Assembly: GCA_016705475.1 (NCBI GenBank)
Contig: JADIYD010000014.1
Coordinates: 620,001 to 684,000, forward strand
Reading direction: 5' to 3'
Length of the DNA stretch: 64,000 nt
Source of the DNA: Betaproteobacteria bacterium
GTDB lineage: Bacteria; Pseudomonadota; Gammaproteobacteria; Burkholderiales; Rhodocyclaceae
Under the pieces are notes generated by a model. That model was not told the origin of the DNA, made no database searches, and was given only the letters and a program-made list of their open reading frames with translations. Both the position numbers and the translations under genes were made by a program. Shown one piece after another: positions 9,043 through 17,972 of this stretch; within the stretch, counting starts at the first letter, position 1; the number at the start of each line of letters is the position of its first letter.

Positions 9043-10068
9043 TCAGCGTGAAACCGCCTTGCCGCTGCGTGTAGCGGCTGCCTCGGCCTTCAACTTGTCG
9101 GCCATCTGCTTCTGCTTTTCGGCCAGCGGCGGGAAGGGGCCGTATTTGTGCTGGTCGGCGGTGCCCTGCAAGTACGGCGGGAAGGCCGCGTCCACCGGCT
9201 TGTTCCAGCGCGCCGGGAAGTCGGCTTCAAGGTTGGCCTTCACCGGGCGCGGCTGTGAGGCCATGTGCGCGGCCACATCGTAGGCTTCATCGACGCTGAG
9301 CTGCATGGCATCGTGACTGGCACCCAAGGGCATGTTGGCCTGAATGAAGCGGGTCGCCATCACCACGCGGTTCATGCCGGCGCCGGTGTTAAAGCTATCC
9401 GGGCCCCACAGAGGCGGGAAGGTGTAGCCCTGCGCATCGCCGACCTTGCCCACGCGCTGGCCCTGGCCTTCGGGACCATGGCAGACGGCACACTTGGCGG
9501 CATAAACTCCCTTGCCGGCTTCCGTGTCGGCACGGCGGTTGGGCATCTTGGTCTGCAGCGTGGCCGCACCCTTGACGGTGCCGCCGACCGGCACGCCCTG
9601 CGACATGAAGGAGATGTAGGCGTCGAAAGCCTTCATCTCGCGTGACCCCAGCGGCAGCGGCTTGCCGTTCATGCTGCGCTCCATGCAGCCGTTTACCCGT
9701 TCTTCCACCGTACTGATGTCGTCTTCACGTCCCCGGTACTGCGGGAAGGTGGCGGCCACACCCACCCAGGGCATGGCGAAGGGTTTGGCGGCGTTGGCCT
9801 GATGGCAGGAGGTGCAGGCCAGGTTGTTGCCGGCGTGGCGCATGGCGGGGTCGGCCACTTCGGGGCCGATATAGGCGTAAGTGCGGGTAGCCAGGGACTG
9901 GCCGTAGAGCACCAGGTCCTTCTGCGGCCCGGCAGGTAGTTGCGCCGGGTCGGGCGCGGCGCGGCCCACCAGGTTCACTTCATTGGCCGCAGCACCAGCC
10001 TGGGCCTGCACCGCCAGCGGAGAAACCACGCCTGTCAGCATGGCAAGGGTCATCAAGGACAGCTTCAT
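9043..10068 (-). CDS. tsdA: Diheme c-type cytochrome, thiosulfate dehydrogenase TsdA-like
   Basis: A 341-residue periplasmic diheme cytochrome that interconverts thiosulfate and tetrathionate. The signal peptide starts MKLSLMTLAMLTGVVSPLAV. Two heme-binding motifs, CTSCH (about residue 90) and CAVCH (about residue 190), sit in two cytochrome domains. The segments FPQYRGREDDISTVEERVNGC (cited in part) and CMERSMNGKPLP match TsdA/SoxA-like proteins. The ATG at 10068 has GGAG at 8 bp. A longer in-frame start at 10161 belongs to a captured ttrB beginning and is not used here. Placement inside the ttr locus and under a copied ttr promoter suggests joint control with TtrABC. The direction of the reaction in vivo cannot be read from sequence. 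Confidence 0.85.
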   Translation of the reverse strand: MKLSLMTLAMLTGVVSPLAVQAQAGAAANEVNLVGRAAPDPAQLPAGPQKDLVLYGQSLATRTYAYIGPEVADPAMRHAGNNLACTSCHQANAAKPFAMPWVGVAATFPQYRGREDDISTVEERVNGCMERSMNGKPLPLGSREMKAFDAYISFMSQGVPVGGTVKGAATLQTKMPNRRADTEAGKGVYAAKCAVCHGPEGQGQRVGKVGDAQGYTFPPLWGPDSFNTGAGMNRVVMATRFIQANMPLGASHDAMQLSVDEAYDVAAHMASQPRPVKANLEADFPARWNKPVDAAFPPYLQGTADQHKYGPFPPLAEKQKQMADKLKAEAAATRSGKAVSR

Positions 10069-10097
10069 GTTTCTCTCCTGAATTAAAAATAGGAAAT

Positions 10098-10256
10098 TCA
10101 ATGTCCCCACAGGAAGTGTCGTGAAGAACGCGCGCCGGAAAAGATCGGGCTGCGCGTTCATTCAGGGCCATTTCTGGATGACGAAACAAGCTTAGTTTTA
10201 TGGCGCGCAGTTGAAAATTGGAAGAAAGGTGCAGACGAATAGGGAAATTTACCTAT
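10098..10256 (-). repeat. Inverted copy of ttrB promoter and first ttrB codons
   Basis: Read on the minus strand, this matches 3688-3835: the putative TtrR palindrome, the stretch TTCTTCCAATTTTCA, CTAAGCT, a degraded ribosome site, and an ATG (10161) with codons MNAQPDLFRRAFFTTLP against MNAQPDLSRRAFFTALP of ttrB. It runs straight into the tsdA leader with GGAG and the tsdA ATG. Functionally it appears to give tsdA a ttr-type promoter. Confidence 0.8.
10238..10256 (-). promoter_or_regulatory. Putative TtrR operator upstream of tsdA
   Basis: Palindrome equivalent to the one at 3688-3706, with TAGGTA and CCCTATT arms preserved and only spacer bases changed. It suggests tetrathionate-responsive expression of tsdA; this is inference. 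Confidence 0.45.
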
Positions 10257-10261
10257 GCGCC

Positions 10262-10364
10262 ACCGATCTACTCGACCCGATACGGATGGACAAGTCGCCT
10301 TGGGTTGCCGCGATTTCCGGTGCCTCGGTGCGCATCGGCCTGCCGGCTAAAATGCAGCGGGCCT
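10262..10364 (+). pseudogene. Remnant of the 3' end of ttrA
   Basis: About 34 codons ending in the same CGGGCCTGA as intact ttrA. It is the right-hand counterpart of 8577-8679 and is followed by the intact ttrR end. It has no start and cannot encode a functional product. Confidence 0.8.
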
Positions 10365-10376
10365 GAACGCCTTCGG

Positions 10377-11009
10377 CTAGTCGAGGGCGGCCGGGTTTGC
10401 CCGCAACATCAGGCGGGCCAATTCGGCGGCAGAGGAAACACCGGTCTTTTCCATCACATGTTGTCGATGGATGTGAACGGTCTTTTCGCTGATGTTGAGC
10501 AGGCTGGCAATCTGCTTGTTTGGTTGCCCCTGAGCTACTAGCTGCGCTACTTCCTGTTCGCGGGGCGACAGCAGCGCCAGTGTGGCCTTGGCAGCCTGTC
10601 GCCGGGCAACTTCGTCTATCGCCTCGGCACTGTGGCGTATTGCTGCGGCGACCGCGTCAAGCACCTTCTGGTCATTGAAGGGCTTCTCGATGAAATCGAG
10701 GGCGCCGGATTTCATCGCCTGAACCGCCATCGAAACATCGGCATGGCCCGTCATGAAGAGTATCGGCAAATCGATGCCACGCCCGCGAAGGACCTGTTGC
10801 AGTTCCAGACCGCTCATCGAGGGCATGCGAATATCGAGCAGCAGGCAGCAAGGCTGGCTCGGCGCGACAAGCACATCAAGGAACTCTTCTGCCGAGGCAT
10901 GCAATTGGACGGTCCAGCCCACGGAGTCGAGCAGAAAGCGTAATGAGCGACGCAGACCGGGGTCATCGTCGACGACATGCACGATGCAGGCGTCAGGCTG
11001 ATAGTTCAT
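10377..11009 (-). CDS. ttrR: Tetrathionate response regulator TtrR (FixJ/NarL family)
   Basis: A 210-residue response regulator. The receiver domain (about residues 8-120) has the acidic VVDDD pocket, phospho-acceptor Asp59 in LLLDIRMP, and the lysine in FIEKPF. The C-terminal LuxR-type helix-turn-helix is LSPREQEVAQLV to KQIASLLNISEKTVHIHRQ. The ATG at 11009 overlaps the end of ttrS by 17 bp, indicating translational coupling. It is expected to activate ttrBCA, and probably tsdA, when phosphorylated by TtrS. Its last codons are duplicated at 8690-8773. Confidence 0.9.
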   Translation of the reverse strand: MNYQPDACIVHVVDDDPGLRRSLRFLLDSVGWTVQLHASAEEFLDVLVAPSQPCCLLLDIRMPSMSGLELQQVLRGRGIDLPILFMTGHADVSMAVQAMKSGALDFIEKPFNDQKVLDAVAAAIRHSAEAIDEVARRQAAKATLALLSPREQEVAQLVAQGQPNKQIASLLNISEKTVHIHRQHVMEKTGVSSAAELARLMLRANPAALD

Positions 11010-12786
11010 GGCAGGGAAGGGAGAAGGAGAAGCACATGCCCGGGGTTTCCTGATTGTGTTCTGCCCAGAGTCTACCGCCGTGGGCTTCAATGATGGTCTT
11101 GCAGATCGGCAGACCCAGGCCAAGTCCATCCGGCTTGGTTGTAAAGAAGGGTTCGAACAAATGGGTTAATTGCTCGGTATCGAGTCCAACCCCCTGGTCG
11201 ATGACATGGACGGCCGCGCGATTCTCCAGTGGCTCGATGACGATACGCAGGTTCTGTCGCTCAATCGGCAAATCCCGGTTGGCATCAATCGCATTCTTGA
11301 TCAGATTGAGAAAGACTTGCTGGATCTGGGCGCCGTCAGCAAGCACCTTGCAATTGGTGGTCAAGCGATTCTCGATGACTACCTCAGGCGCCCGCGCCAG
11401 CATCCCGACAATCAGGCGCCGCGCTTCTTCAGCGATCTCGGCCAGGTTGACAGTTTCACGGGTTGCCTGGCGTTTACGTGCAAAATGGCGGATGCGCTGC
11501 ACGATACCGCCAGCCCGTTCGGCCTCCCGGGCGATCTCAGTTGAAGCCTCGGTAACGGCTTCCGGCGTCAGGTTGCCACTTTCCTGCCGCCGCAACACTG
11601 TCCGCGCATAGGTGCCGATGGTGGTCAGGGGCTGATTGAGTTCGTGCGCGAGATTGCCGGATAGCTCACCCAGCACCGAAAGACGCGACAGGTGCTCCAT
11701 CTGCTCCTGACTCGTGCGCATTTTTGCTTCGGCTTGGTCTCGGGCGGCGAGTGACTCGAGTAGTTCTGCCGTGCGCCGGTGAACCTGATGCTCGACGCGA
11801 ACGGTATGAACGATCCATCCCGTCAGAATAGCCAGCAAGCCCAGCAGCCAGGGCCAGAAACGGCGAGCCAGACCTTCCGGCGTAATCTCGCGCAAATACG
11901 TGTAGGGGCCAATGCGCAGCTCACGAAACAGGTCATGCACCGGCTGGTAATCGGCGGGTACGGACCAACTCATTCCGTCTGATTCCGGCATGGCGAGCAA
12001 AGCCCGGGCAACGGCTTTTGCCAATACCGGATCGGTCTGCCGGGTAACGGCAATCGGCCAGTTCGGGTAGAGGCGAGTCGATAGGGCGCAGGCCAAATCC
12101 GCATCCTGACGCCCCGACAGCACTCGAAAATCCTCAAACCGGATTTTTCCCTGTCTGGCCAGCTGCTCCGGAAGGCAGGCGCGGACGATGCCTGCATCGA
12201 CATCGCCACGCTGGACGGCCTCGATGATGCGGATCATCGGCAGCCCAATAAATTGAATTTCCATCAGATCAGATTCAGGATCAACGCCCTGATCCAGCAT
12301 TTCCCGGGCGGCTACCAGATAACCGCCAAACGCTTCCGGCGCAACCGCCGCCACCCGTTTCCCTGCGAGATCGGCCAATGTGTGCAGGTTGGTCCGGTCT
12401 GCCCGGGCCAGAACCACCGAGCCGAGGGCGCGCGCTGGATGGTCGTCCTTGGTATCGAGGGTCGCAATCCGGCTGATGCCAAACGCTGCTTCCATGGACA
12501 CGTAATAGCCCGGATTGGTAATTACCAGATCAACCTGATGCCCGGCGATGGCCTGGCGCAAGCCAGCTGCATCATATTGGTCAAGGCGAAAATGGTGTTC
12601 GGGCAAAGCCTGATTCAGGTAGCGGATGACCGGAGACCAGTCGGCAGCCGCGCGCTCACCTTGGTAGGCGAAAACGCCAATGGCCACCTCGCTACCGAAC
12701 ACCTTCGAAACCACCAACAGGCATAGCCCAAGAACGCCGAACAATAGTTTTGGCATCGTAAGAGAGGGCGCTGGTTGGGCGTGCAT
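10993..12786 (-). CDS. ttrS: Tetrathionate sensor histidine kinase TtrS
   Basis: A 597-residue membrane sensor. An N-terminal signal/anchor is followed by a PhnD-like periplasmic binding domain (about residues 25-290, with VITNPGYYVSMEA and VARADRTNLHTLADLAGKRV, cited in part). A transmembrane helix lies near residues 310-330 (FWPWLLGLLAILTGW). The cytoplasmic kinase core follows, with HisKA motif GNLAHELNQPL (His near 382) and ATP-binding GLGLGLPICKTIIEAHGG. This architecture is that of TtrS. It is the first gene of the ttrSR pair, convergent with ttrBCA. Confidence 0.9.
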   Translation of the reverse strand: MHAQPAPSLTMPKLLFGVLGLCLLVVSKVFGSEVAIGVFAYQGERAAADWSPVIRYLNQALPEHHFRLDQYDAAGLRQAIAGHQVDLVITNPGYYVSMEAAFGISRIATLDTKDDHPARALGSVVLARADRTNLHTLADLAGKRVAAVAPEAFGGYLVAAREMLDQGVDPESDLMEIQFIGLPMIRIIEAVQRGDVDAGIVRACLPEQLARQGKIRFEDFRVLSGRQDADLACALSTRLYPNWPIAVTRQTDPVLAKAVARALLAMPESDGMSWSVPADYQPVHDLFRELRIGPYTYLREITPEGLARRFWPWLLGLLAILTGWIVHTVRVEHQVHRRTAELLESLAARDQAEAKMRTSQEQMEHLSRLSVLGELSGNLAHELNQPLTTIGTYARTVLRRQESGNLTPEAVTEASTEIAREAERAGGIVQRIRHFARKRQATRETVNLAEIAEEARRLIVGMLARAPEVVIENRLTTNCKVLADGAQIQQVFLNLIKNAIDANRDLPIERQNLRIVIEPLENRAAVHVIDQGVGLDTEQLTHLFEPFFTTKPDGLGLGLPICKTIIEAHGGRLWAEHNQETPGMCFSFSLPCHELSA

Positions 12787-12945
12787 CAGCGGAGTATACG
12801 AGCTAACTTGGAATGGTTTGCGTGATTGCTGGGCCGGAAGCGGTGCAGGAAGAAAATGAGGATGGGTCCGTTATCGTTTTGACGCTGGGCTTTGGCTTGA
12901 AATGGTCAAGCCGGATGCGCGTTGTTCATTGAAAAAAGCCTGTTG

Positions 12946-12970
12946 CCACGGTCAACCGGAAATTTTGGCC
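12946..12970 (-). repeat. Dispersed repeat, copy 3
   Basis: On the minus strand this reads GGCCAAAATTTCCGGTTGACC and then GTGG, nearly identical to copy 1. It lies in the 224-bp gap between ttrS and the TonB-like gene. Confidence 0.75.
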
Positions 12971-13010
12971 AAATTTTAAATTGGCTCGTAGCATCAGGTG
13001 CCGGCGGCAT

Positions 13011-13703
13011 TTATGGCGCGTCGTCCGGGTTGTAGTCAATGGCCAGATCGATGTTGAAACTCCTGCCGCGAAGGCTTTCCGGGACCTCGGTGTGGCTGGC
13101 TGAGAGGAGCATCATTTCGAGTGCTGCCCGGTCGAGAACGGGAAAGCCGCTACTGCCGAGCAGACTGATGCCAAGTGGAGATCCCGTCTCCGAAACGACC
13201 AGGCGCATCGTGACTCGACCTCGCGATCCTGCACTGCGCGCCTCCTCCGGGTAGCGACGAAATTGCTGTGCCTTACGACCGAGTGCCAGATGGTACTGGC
13301 GCAGCCCGGCCAAATCGATGCTGTTCCGAACCGGCTCGATCGGCAGATTTGGCTGGACTTCTCCGTACTCTCGCTCAGGTGGTGATTTGGCGATCTCATC
13401 CGATGCCCGTGGCTTGTCGGGCGGTGCATTGACAGGTTTTTCAGGCGCTCGCCTAGGGGCGTTTTCAAATGAAGACGCGGGACTGAGGGGGATTTCGGTG
13501 GGCGCGGCGGCTGGCGTTTGCTGCATGCTGGCCCGCAGGTTGTGTTGCCGGGCCGCAGATGCTCCGGGCGTTGGCGATAGTTCACGCCCTGACCAGAGGA
13601 TAAAGGCGTGCAGCATCAGTGACGCGCCAAGGGGAAGAATCAACCGGCGTGCATCGACGAGGTAGAAGCTCTGTTTGCCAACATTGTTGGTGCGCAGTGA
13701 CAT
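13011..13703 (-). CDS. TonB-family energy transducer-like protein
   Basis: A 230-residue protein with one N-terminal hydrophobic helix (about residues 22-38), a Pro/Ala/Glu-rich linker (about 45-125), and a C-terminal TonB-type domain with YPEEARSAGSRGRVTMRLVV and SSGFPVLDRAALEMM. This is the layout of TonB: inner-membrane anchor, periplasm-spanning linker, and a domain that contacts outer-membrane receptors. No exbB or exbD is adjacent, so it may be an orphan TonB-like protein or serve another envelope role. Its start ATG at 13703 lies about 200 bp upstream of the purL start on the opposite strand. Confidence 0.75.
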   Translation of the reverse strand: MSLRTNNVGKQSFYLVDARRLILPLGASLMLHAFILWSGRELSPTPGASAARQHNLRASMQQTPAAAPTEIPLSPASSFENAPRRAPEKPVNAPPDKPRASDEIAKSPPEREYGEVQPNLPIEPVRNSIDLAGLRQYHLALGRKAQQFRRYPEEARSAGSRGRVTMRLVVSETGSPLGISLLGSSGFPVLDRAALEMMLLSASHTEVPESLRGRSFNIDLAIDYNPDDAP

Positions 13704-13861
13704 GCGCCAGAGTATCCCCGGCGCCTTGGCGTACGGTCAACGCTAGGTGGCTTTGACTGCGTTGCCCGGTGCGTGGCTTGTCCGGTTTCGTGTAATGTCG
13801 TTTCCCTGGCATGTCCGGCGGCAAGTTGTTCCCCGAGACCCGGCACCCAGCCTGCCTCAGG

Positions 13862-13867
13862 TATAAT
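13862..13867 (+). promoter_or_regulatory. Possible -10 box of purL
   Basis: A perfect TATAAT 35 bp upstream of the purL ATG. No convincing -35 hexamer is seen at the right distance. Confidence 0.35.
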
Positions 13868-13902
13868 GCCGGCCTCTCCGCCTAACCCGAAATCACTCTC
13901 CA

Positions 13903-16900
13903 ATGGCCGACATTCTTTGCCTCAAGGGCGACGCCGCCTTTTCCGCCTTCCGTCTGCAACGCCTGACCAATCGCCTGACGGCGGCGGTGTCGGATATCGA
14001 ATCGGTGGTGGCCGATTACTGGCATGTCGTGGCGCAAAAGCGCGCCCTGAATGCCGACGAGCGGGCAAAGTTAGCGACGCTGCTGGAAGAGAAGGCGGCT
14101 GGCGCCGAGGACGGCGAACTGTTCCTCGTCGCGCCGCGCATTGGCACCATTTCGCCGTGGTCTTCCAAGGCAACTGACATTGCACTGAACTGCGACCTCG
14201 ACGCCATCGAACGCATTGAACGCGTCATCGCCTTCCATGTCGTGACCAAGAACAACCGCGCCCTGAGCGTCGACGAGAAGAAAACCGTTGCCGGCCTGCT
14301 GCACGACCGCATGACCGATTCCGTGCTACCGGGCTTCGATGCAGCCGGCGAACTGTTCCGCCATTTCGAGCCGAAGCCGCTTGCTACGGTCGACGTGCTG
14401 AAAGGCGGCAAAACCGCGCTGGTCGACGCCAACGGTTCGCTCGGCCTGGCGCTGTCCGACGACGAAATCGATTACCTGCTCGACGTCTTCACCAAGGCTG
14501 GCCGCAACCCGACTGACGTCGAACTCATGATGTTCGCCCAGGCCAATTCCGAACACTGCCGCCACAAAATCTTCAACGCATCCTGGGTCATCGACGGCCA
14601 GGCCAAGGACAAGACGCTGTTCGGCATGATCCGCGAAACCCATGCTGCCGCGCCGCAAGGCACGATCATGGCCTACGCCGACAACGCCTCGATCATCGAA
14701 GGCGCGACCATCCAGCGTTTCTACCCGGATGCCGACCGCGGCTATTCCTACAAGGAAGAGCTGACCCACATCCTGACCAAGGTCGAGACGCACAACCACC
14801 CGACCGCGATTTCGCCCTTCCCGGGCGCGTCGACCGGTAGCGGCGGCGAAATCCGTGACGAAGGCGCCACCGGCAAGGGTTCCAAGCCGAAGGCCGGCCT
14901 CTGCGGTTTCTCGGTCTCCAACCTCAATTTGCCGGATGCCGTTCAGCCTTGGGAAAAGGCCTACGGCCGCCCGTCGCGCATCGCTTCCGCCCTCGACATC
15001 ATGCTCGAAGGACCGATCGGTGCCGCAGCCTTCAACAACGAATTCGGCCGCCCGAACCTGACCGGCTACTTCCGCACCTACGAGCAGGATGTGGCCGGCA
15101 CGGTGCGCGGCTATCACAAGCCGATCATGATCGCCGGCGGTCTGGGTTCCATCCAGGCTGAGCAGTCGTTCAAGGAAGAAACCTTCCCGGTCGGTACCAA
15201 GTTCATCCAGCTTGGCGGTCCCGGCATGTTGATCGGTCTGGGCGGCGGCGCCGCCTCGTCGATGACCGCCGGATCCAACGCTGAAGACCTCGATTTCGCC
15301 TCGGTCCAGCGCGGCAACCCGGAAATTCAGCGGCGCGCGCAGGAAGTTATCGACCGTTGCTGGCAGATGGGCAAGAACAATCCCATCCTGTCGGTGCATG
15401 ACGTTGGTGCCGGTGGCGTCTCCAACGCCCTGCCGGAACTGGCCCATTCCGGCGGCGTCGGCGCGATTTTCGATCTGCGCAAGGTGCCGACCGAAGAGCC
15501 GGGCATGTCGCCGGCCGAGATCTGGTCCAACGAATCGCAGGAACGTTACGTGCTGGCCATTCCGCCGAACCGCATTGCCGAATTCCAGGCCATGTGCGAG
15601 CGCGAGCGTTGCCCGTTCGCTGTTGTCGGCGAAGCGACCGGCGACGGCCACCTGACCGTCACCGATGCGCATTTCGGCGTCAATCCGGTCGATATGGAAA
15701 TGGAAGCGCTGCTCGGCAAGCCGCCGCGCATGACGCGCGACGTCAAGCATGAGCCTGAAACCTTCGTTTCCTTCGACGCCACCGCCATCGAATTGAAGGA
15801 CGCAGCTTATCGCCTGATGCGTCTGCCGACTATCGCCGACAAGACCTTCCTGATCTCCATCGGCGACCGTTCCGTTGGCGGAATGACCGCGCGCGACCAG
15901 ATGGTCGGCCCGTGGCAGGTGCCGGTCGCCGACGTCGCCGTGACGACAATGGGCTACCAGGGTTATCTCGGCGAAGCCTTCGCCATGGGCGAGCGCACGC
16001 CGCTCGCCGTGTTCGACGCGCCGGCTTCCGGCCGTATGGCCATCGGCGAGGCGCTGACCAACCTGGCTGCCGCCGATGTCGGCGAACTGGGCAAGGTCAA
16101 GCTGTCGGCCAACTGGATGGCGCCGTGCGGCGTCGCCGGTGAGGATGCCCGCCTGTTCGATACGGTCGAAGCCGTCTCCGACCTGTGCAAGGCCATCGGC
16201 GTGTCGATCCCGGTCGGCAAGGATTCGCTGTCGATGCGTACCGCCTGGGAAGATGGCGGCGTCAAGAAACAGGTTGTCTCGCCGCTGTCGCTGGTCGTGA
16301 CCTCGTTTGCTGCGGTCGACGACGTGCGCAAGACGAAAACGCCGCAACTGGCCGTTGATCAGGGCGAAACCGAATTGCTGCTGCTCGACCTCGGCCAGAG
16401 CCGCCTCGGCGGCTCCTGTCTGGCGCAGGTTTACAACGCCACCGGCAGCGATGCGCCGGATGTGGATGATCCGGCCAAGCTCAAAGGCCTGTTCGATGCC
16501 GTGCAGAAACTCAATCGTGACGGCCTGTTGCTTGCCTACCACGACCGTTCCGACGGTGGCCTGTTCGTCGCCGCTTGCGAAATGGCCTTCGCCACGCGCC
16601 GCGGTGTGTCGCTCGATCTCGACGGCATCTGCTATGACGCCGGTGCCGGCGATGTCGATGGTTCCGAAAAGCGTCCGGATCTGCTGGCCGGCCGCGATTT
16701 CGAGCATATCGTCCGTGCCCTGTTCAACGAAGAACTCGGCGCCCTGATCCAGATTCGCCGCGCTGACCGCGAAAAGGTCACGCCGATCCTGCGCGCCCTG
16801 CGTGTGCCTTACCATTTTGTCGGCACGATGAACGAGTGGGACGAAATCCGCGTCACCCGCAACGCCAAGCGCGTGCTGCGCGAGAAGCGTGTGGACCTGC

Positions 16901-17841
16901 AGCGCGCCTGGTCCGAGACCAGCTACCAGATGCAGGCCATGCGCGACAATCCGAGCTGCGCGCAGCAGGAATTCGACCGCATCCTCGACGTCGCCGACCC
17001 CGGCCTGACGCCGAAGCTGACTTTCGATCCGCAGGACGATTTCACCAAGGTGTATACGCAAGTCAGCGGCCGGCCGCGCGTCGCCATCCTGCGCGAGCAG
17101 GGCGTCAACAGCCATTACGAAATGGCTGCGGCTTTCGACAAGGCCGGCTTTGCTGCGGTCGACGTCCATATGAGCGATATTCTCGCTGGCCGCGTCAGCC
17201 TCAAGGACTTCAAGGGCCTCGTCGCCTGCGGCGGCTTCTCCTACGGTGACGTCCTCGGTGCCGGACTCGGCTGGGCACGGACCATCCTCATGCACGACGG
17301 CTGCCGCGACGAATTTGCCGCCTTCTTCAACCGTAAAGACACCTTTGCTCTTGGCGTCTGCAACGGTTGCCAGATGATGAGCGCACTGAAGTCCATCATT
17401 CCGGGTGCCGAAAACTGGCCGGCTTTCCGCCGCAACAAGGTCGAGCAGTTCGAAGCCCGTTTCGTGATGACGGAAATCCTCGAATCTCCGTCGATCTTCT
17501 TCGCCGGCATGGAGGGCTCGCAAGTGCCCATCGTCGTTTCGCACGGCGAGGGCAGGGCAGTGTTCGACAACGCTGACGACAAAGCCAAGGTGCTGTCCGC
17601 TGTGCGCTACGTCGACAACAAGGGCGAGCCGACCGAAGTCTATCCGTACAACCCGAACGGTTCGCCGAATGGTTTGACGGCAGTGACGACGGCCGACGGC
17701 CGCTTCACGATCATGATGCCGCACCCGGAGCGCGTTTTCCGCACCGTGCAGATGTCGTGGCATCCGGAAAACTGGCTTGAAGGTGACGGGGATTCGCCGT
17801 GGATGCGCATGTTCCGAAACGCGCGGCGCTGGGTCGGTTAA
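13903..17841 (+). CDS. purL: Phosphoribosylformylglycinamidine synthase
   Basis: A 1312-residue single-chain FGAM synthase, the fourth step of purine synthesis: FGAR + glutamine + ATP gives FGAM. It has the full proteobacterial layout: an N-terminal domain; the linker with FAQANSEHCRHKIFNA; two AIRS-type synthase domains (for example LTKVETHNHPTAISPFPGA and VSHGE, cited in part); and a C-terminal class I glutamine amidotransferase. In the last, the nucleophile Cys lies in ALGVCNGCQMM (about residue 1152) and the triad completes at MPHPERVFR (about 1275). Length is typical and the gene is intact. It appears monocistronic, with a strong terminator directly after it. Confidence 0.97.
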   Translation: MADILCLKGDAAFSAFRLQRLTNRLTAAVSDIESVVADYWHVVAQKRALNADERAKLATLLEEKAAGAEDGELFLVAPRIGTISPWSSKATDIALNCDLDAIERIERVIAFHVVTKNNRALSVDEKKTVAGLLHDRMTDSVLPGFDAAGELFRHFEPKPLATVDVLKGGKTALVDANGSLGLALSDDEIDYLLDVFTKAGRNPTDVELMMFAQANSEHCRHKIFNASWVIDGQAKDKTLFGMIRETHAAAPQGTIMAYADNASIIEGATIQRFYPDADRGYSYKEELTHILTKVETHNHPTAISPFPGASTGSGGEIRDEGATGKGSKPKAGLCGFSVSNLNLPDAVQPWEKAYGRPSRIASALDIMLEGPIGAAAFNNEFGRPNLTGYFRTYEQDVAGTVRGYHKPIMIAGGLGSIQAEQSFKEETFPVGTKFIQLGGPGMLIGLGGGAASSMTAGSNAEDLDFASVQRGNPEIQRRAQEVIDRCWQMGKNNPILSVHDVGAGGVSNALPELAHSGGVGAIFDLRKVPTEEPGMSPAEIWSNESQERYVLAIPPNRIAEFQAMCERERCPFAVVGEATGDGHLTVTDAHFGVNPVDMEMEALLGKPPRMTRDVKHEPETFVSFDATAIELKDAAYRLMRLPTIADKTFLISIGDRSVGGMTARDQMVGPWQVPVADVAVTTMGYQGYLGEAFAMGERTPLAVFDAPASGRMAIGEALTNLAAADVGELGKVKLSANWMAPCGVAGEDARLFDTVEAVSDLCKAIGVSIPVGKDSLSMRTAWEDGGVKKQVVSPLSLVVTSFAAVDDVRKTKTPQLAVDQGETELLLLDLGQSRLGGSCLAQVYNATGSDAPDVDDPAKLKGLFDAVQKLNRDGLLLAYHDRSDGGLFVAACEMAFATRRGVSLDLDGICYDAGAGDVDGSEKRPDLLAGRDFEHIVRALFNEELGALIQIRRADREKVTPILRALRVPYHFVGTMNEWDEIRVTRNAKRVLREKRVDLQRAWSETSYQMQAMRDNPSCAQQEFDRILDVADPGLTPKLTFDPQDDFTKVYTQVSGRPRVAILREQGVNSHYEMAAAFDKAGFAAVDVHMSDILAGRVSLKDFKGLVACGGFSYGDVLGAGLGWARTILMHDGCRDEFAAFFNRKDTFALGVCNGCQMMSALKSIIPGAENWPAFRRNKVEQFEARFVMTEILESPSIFFAGMEGSQVPIVVSHGEGRAVFDNADDKAKVLSAVRYVDNKGEPTEVYPYNPNGSPNGLTAVTTADGRFTIMMPHPERVFRTVQMSWHPENWLEGDGDSPWMRMFRNARRWVG

Positions 17842-17860
17842 GCGACCGGGAAAACAGATA

Positions 17861-17889
17861 AGGCGACCTGCGGGTCGCCTTTCTTTTTT
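17861..17889 (+). terminator. Intrinsic terminator of purL
   Basis: Perfect 8-bp stem AGGCGACC / GGTCGCCT with a TGCG loop, followed by TTCTTTTTT. It starts 19 bp after the purL stop. Confidence 0.9.
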
Positions 17890-17896
17890 ACAGAAC

Positions 17897-17918
17897 TATA
17901 TTGTTAAATTACAATATA
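17897..17918. promoter_or_regulatory. AT-rich inverted repeat upstream of rhodanese gene
   Basis: TATATTGT - TAAATT - ACAATATA, a perfect 8-bp inverted repeat 55 bp upstream of the rhodanese ATG. It could be an operator for an ArsR-type repressor; nothing in the sequence identifies the regulator. Confidence 0.4.
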
Positions 17919-17972
17919 CGCAATCACTTATATTATGTGGTTGCCAAAAATCAATAGCAATGGAGGGTTCAC

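Noticed and set aside
10069..10161. Upstream start of tsdA at 10161
   Set aside because: The extra 31 residues are the captured ttrB N-terminus; the signal peptide and ribosome site belong to the ATG at 10068.
14326..17763. 1145-codon ORF antisense to purL
   Set aside because: Purely a shadow of the high-GC purL frame; low-complexity composition and no family signature.
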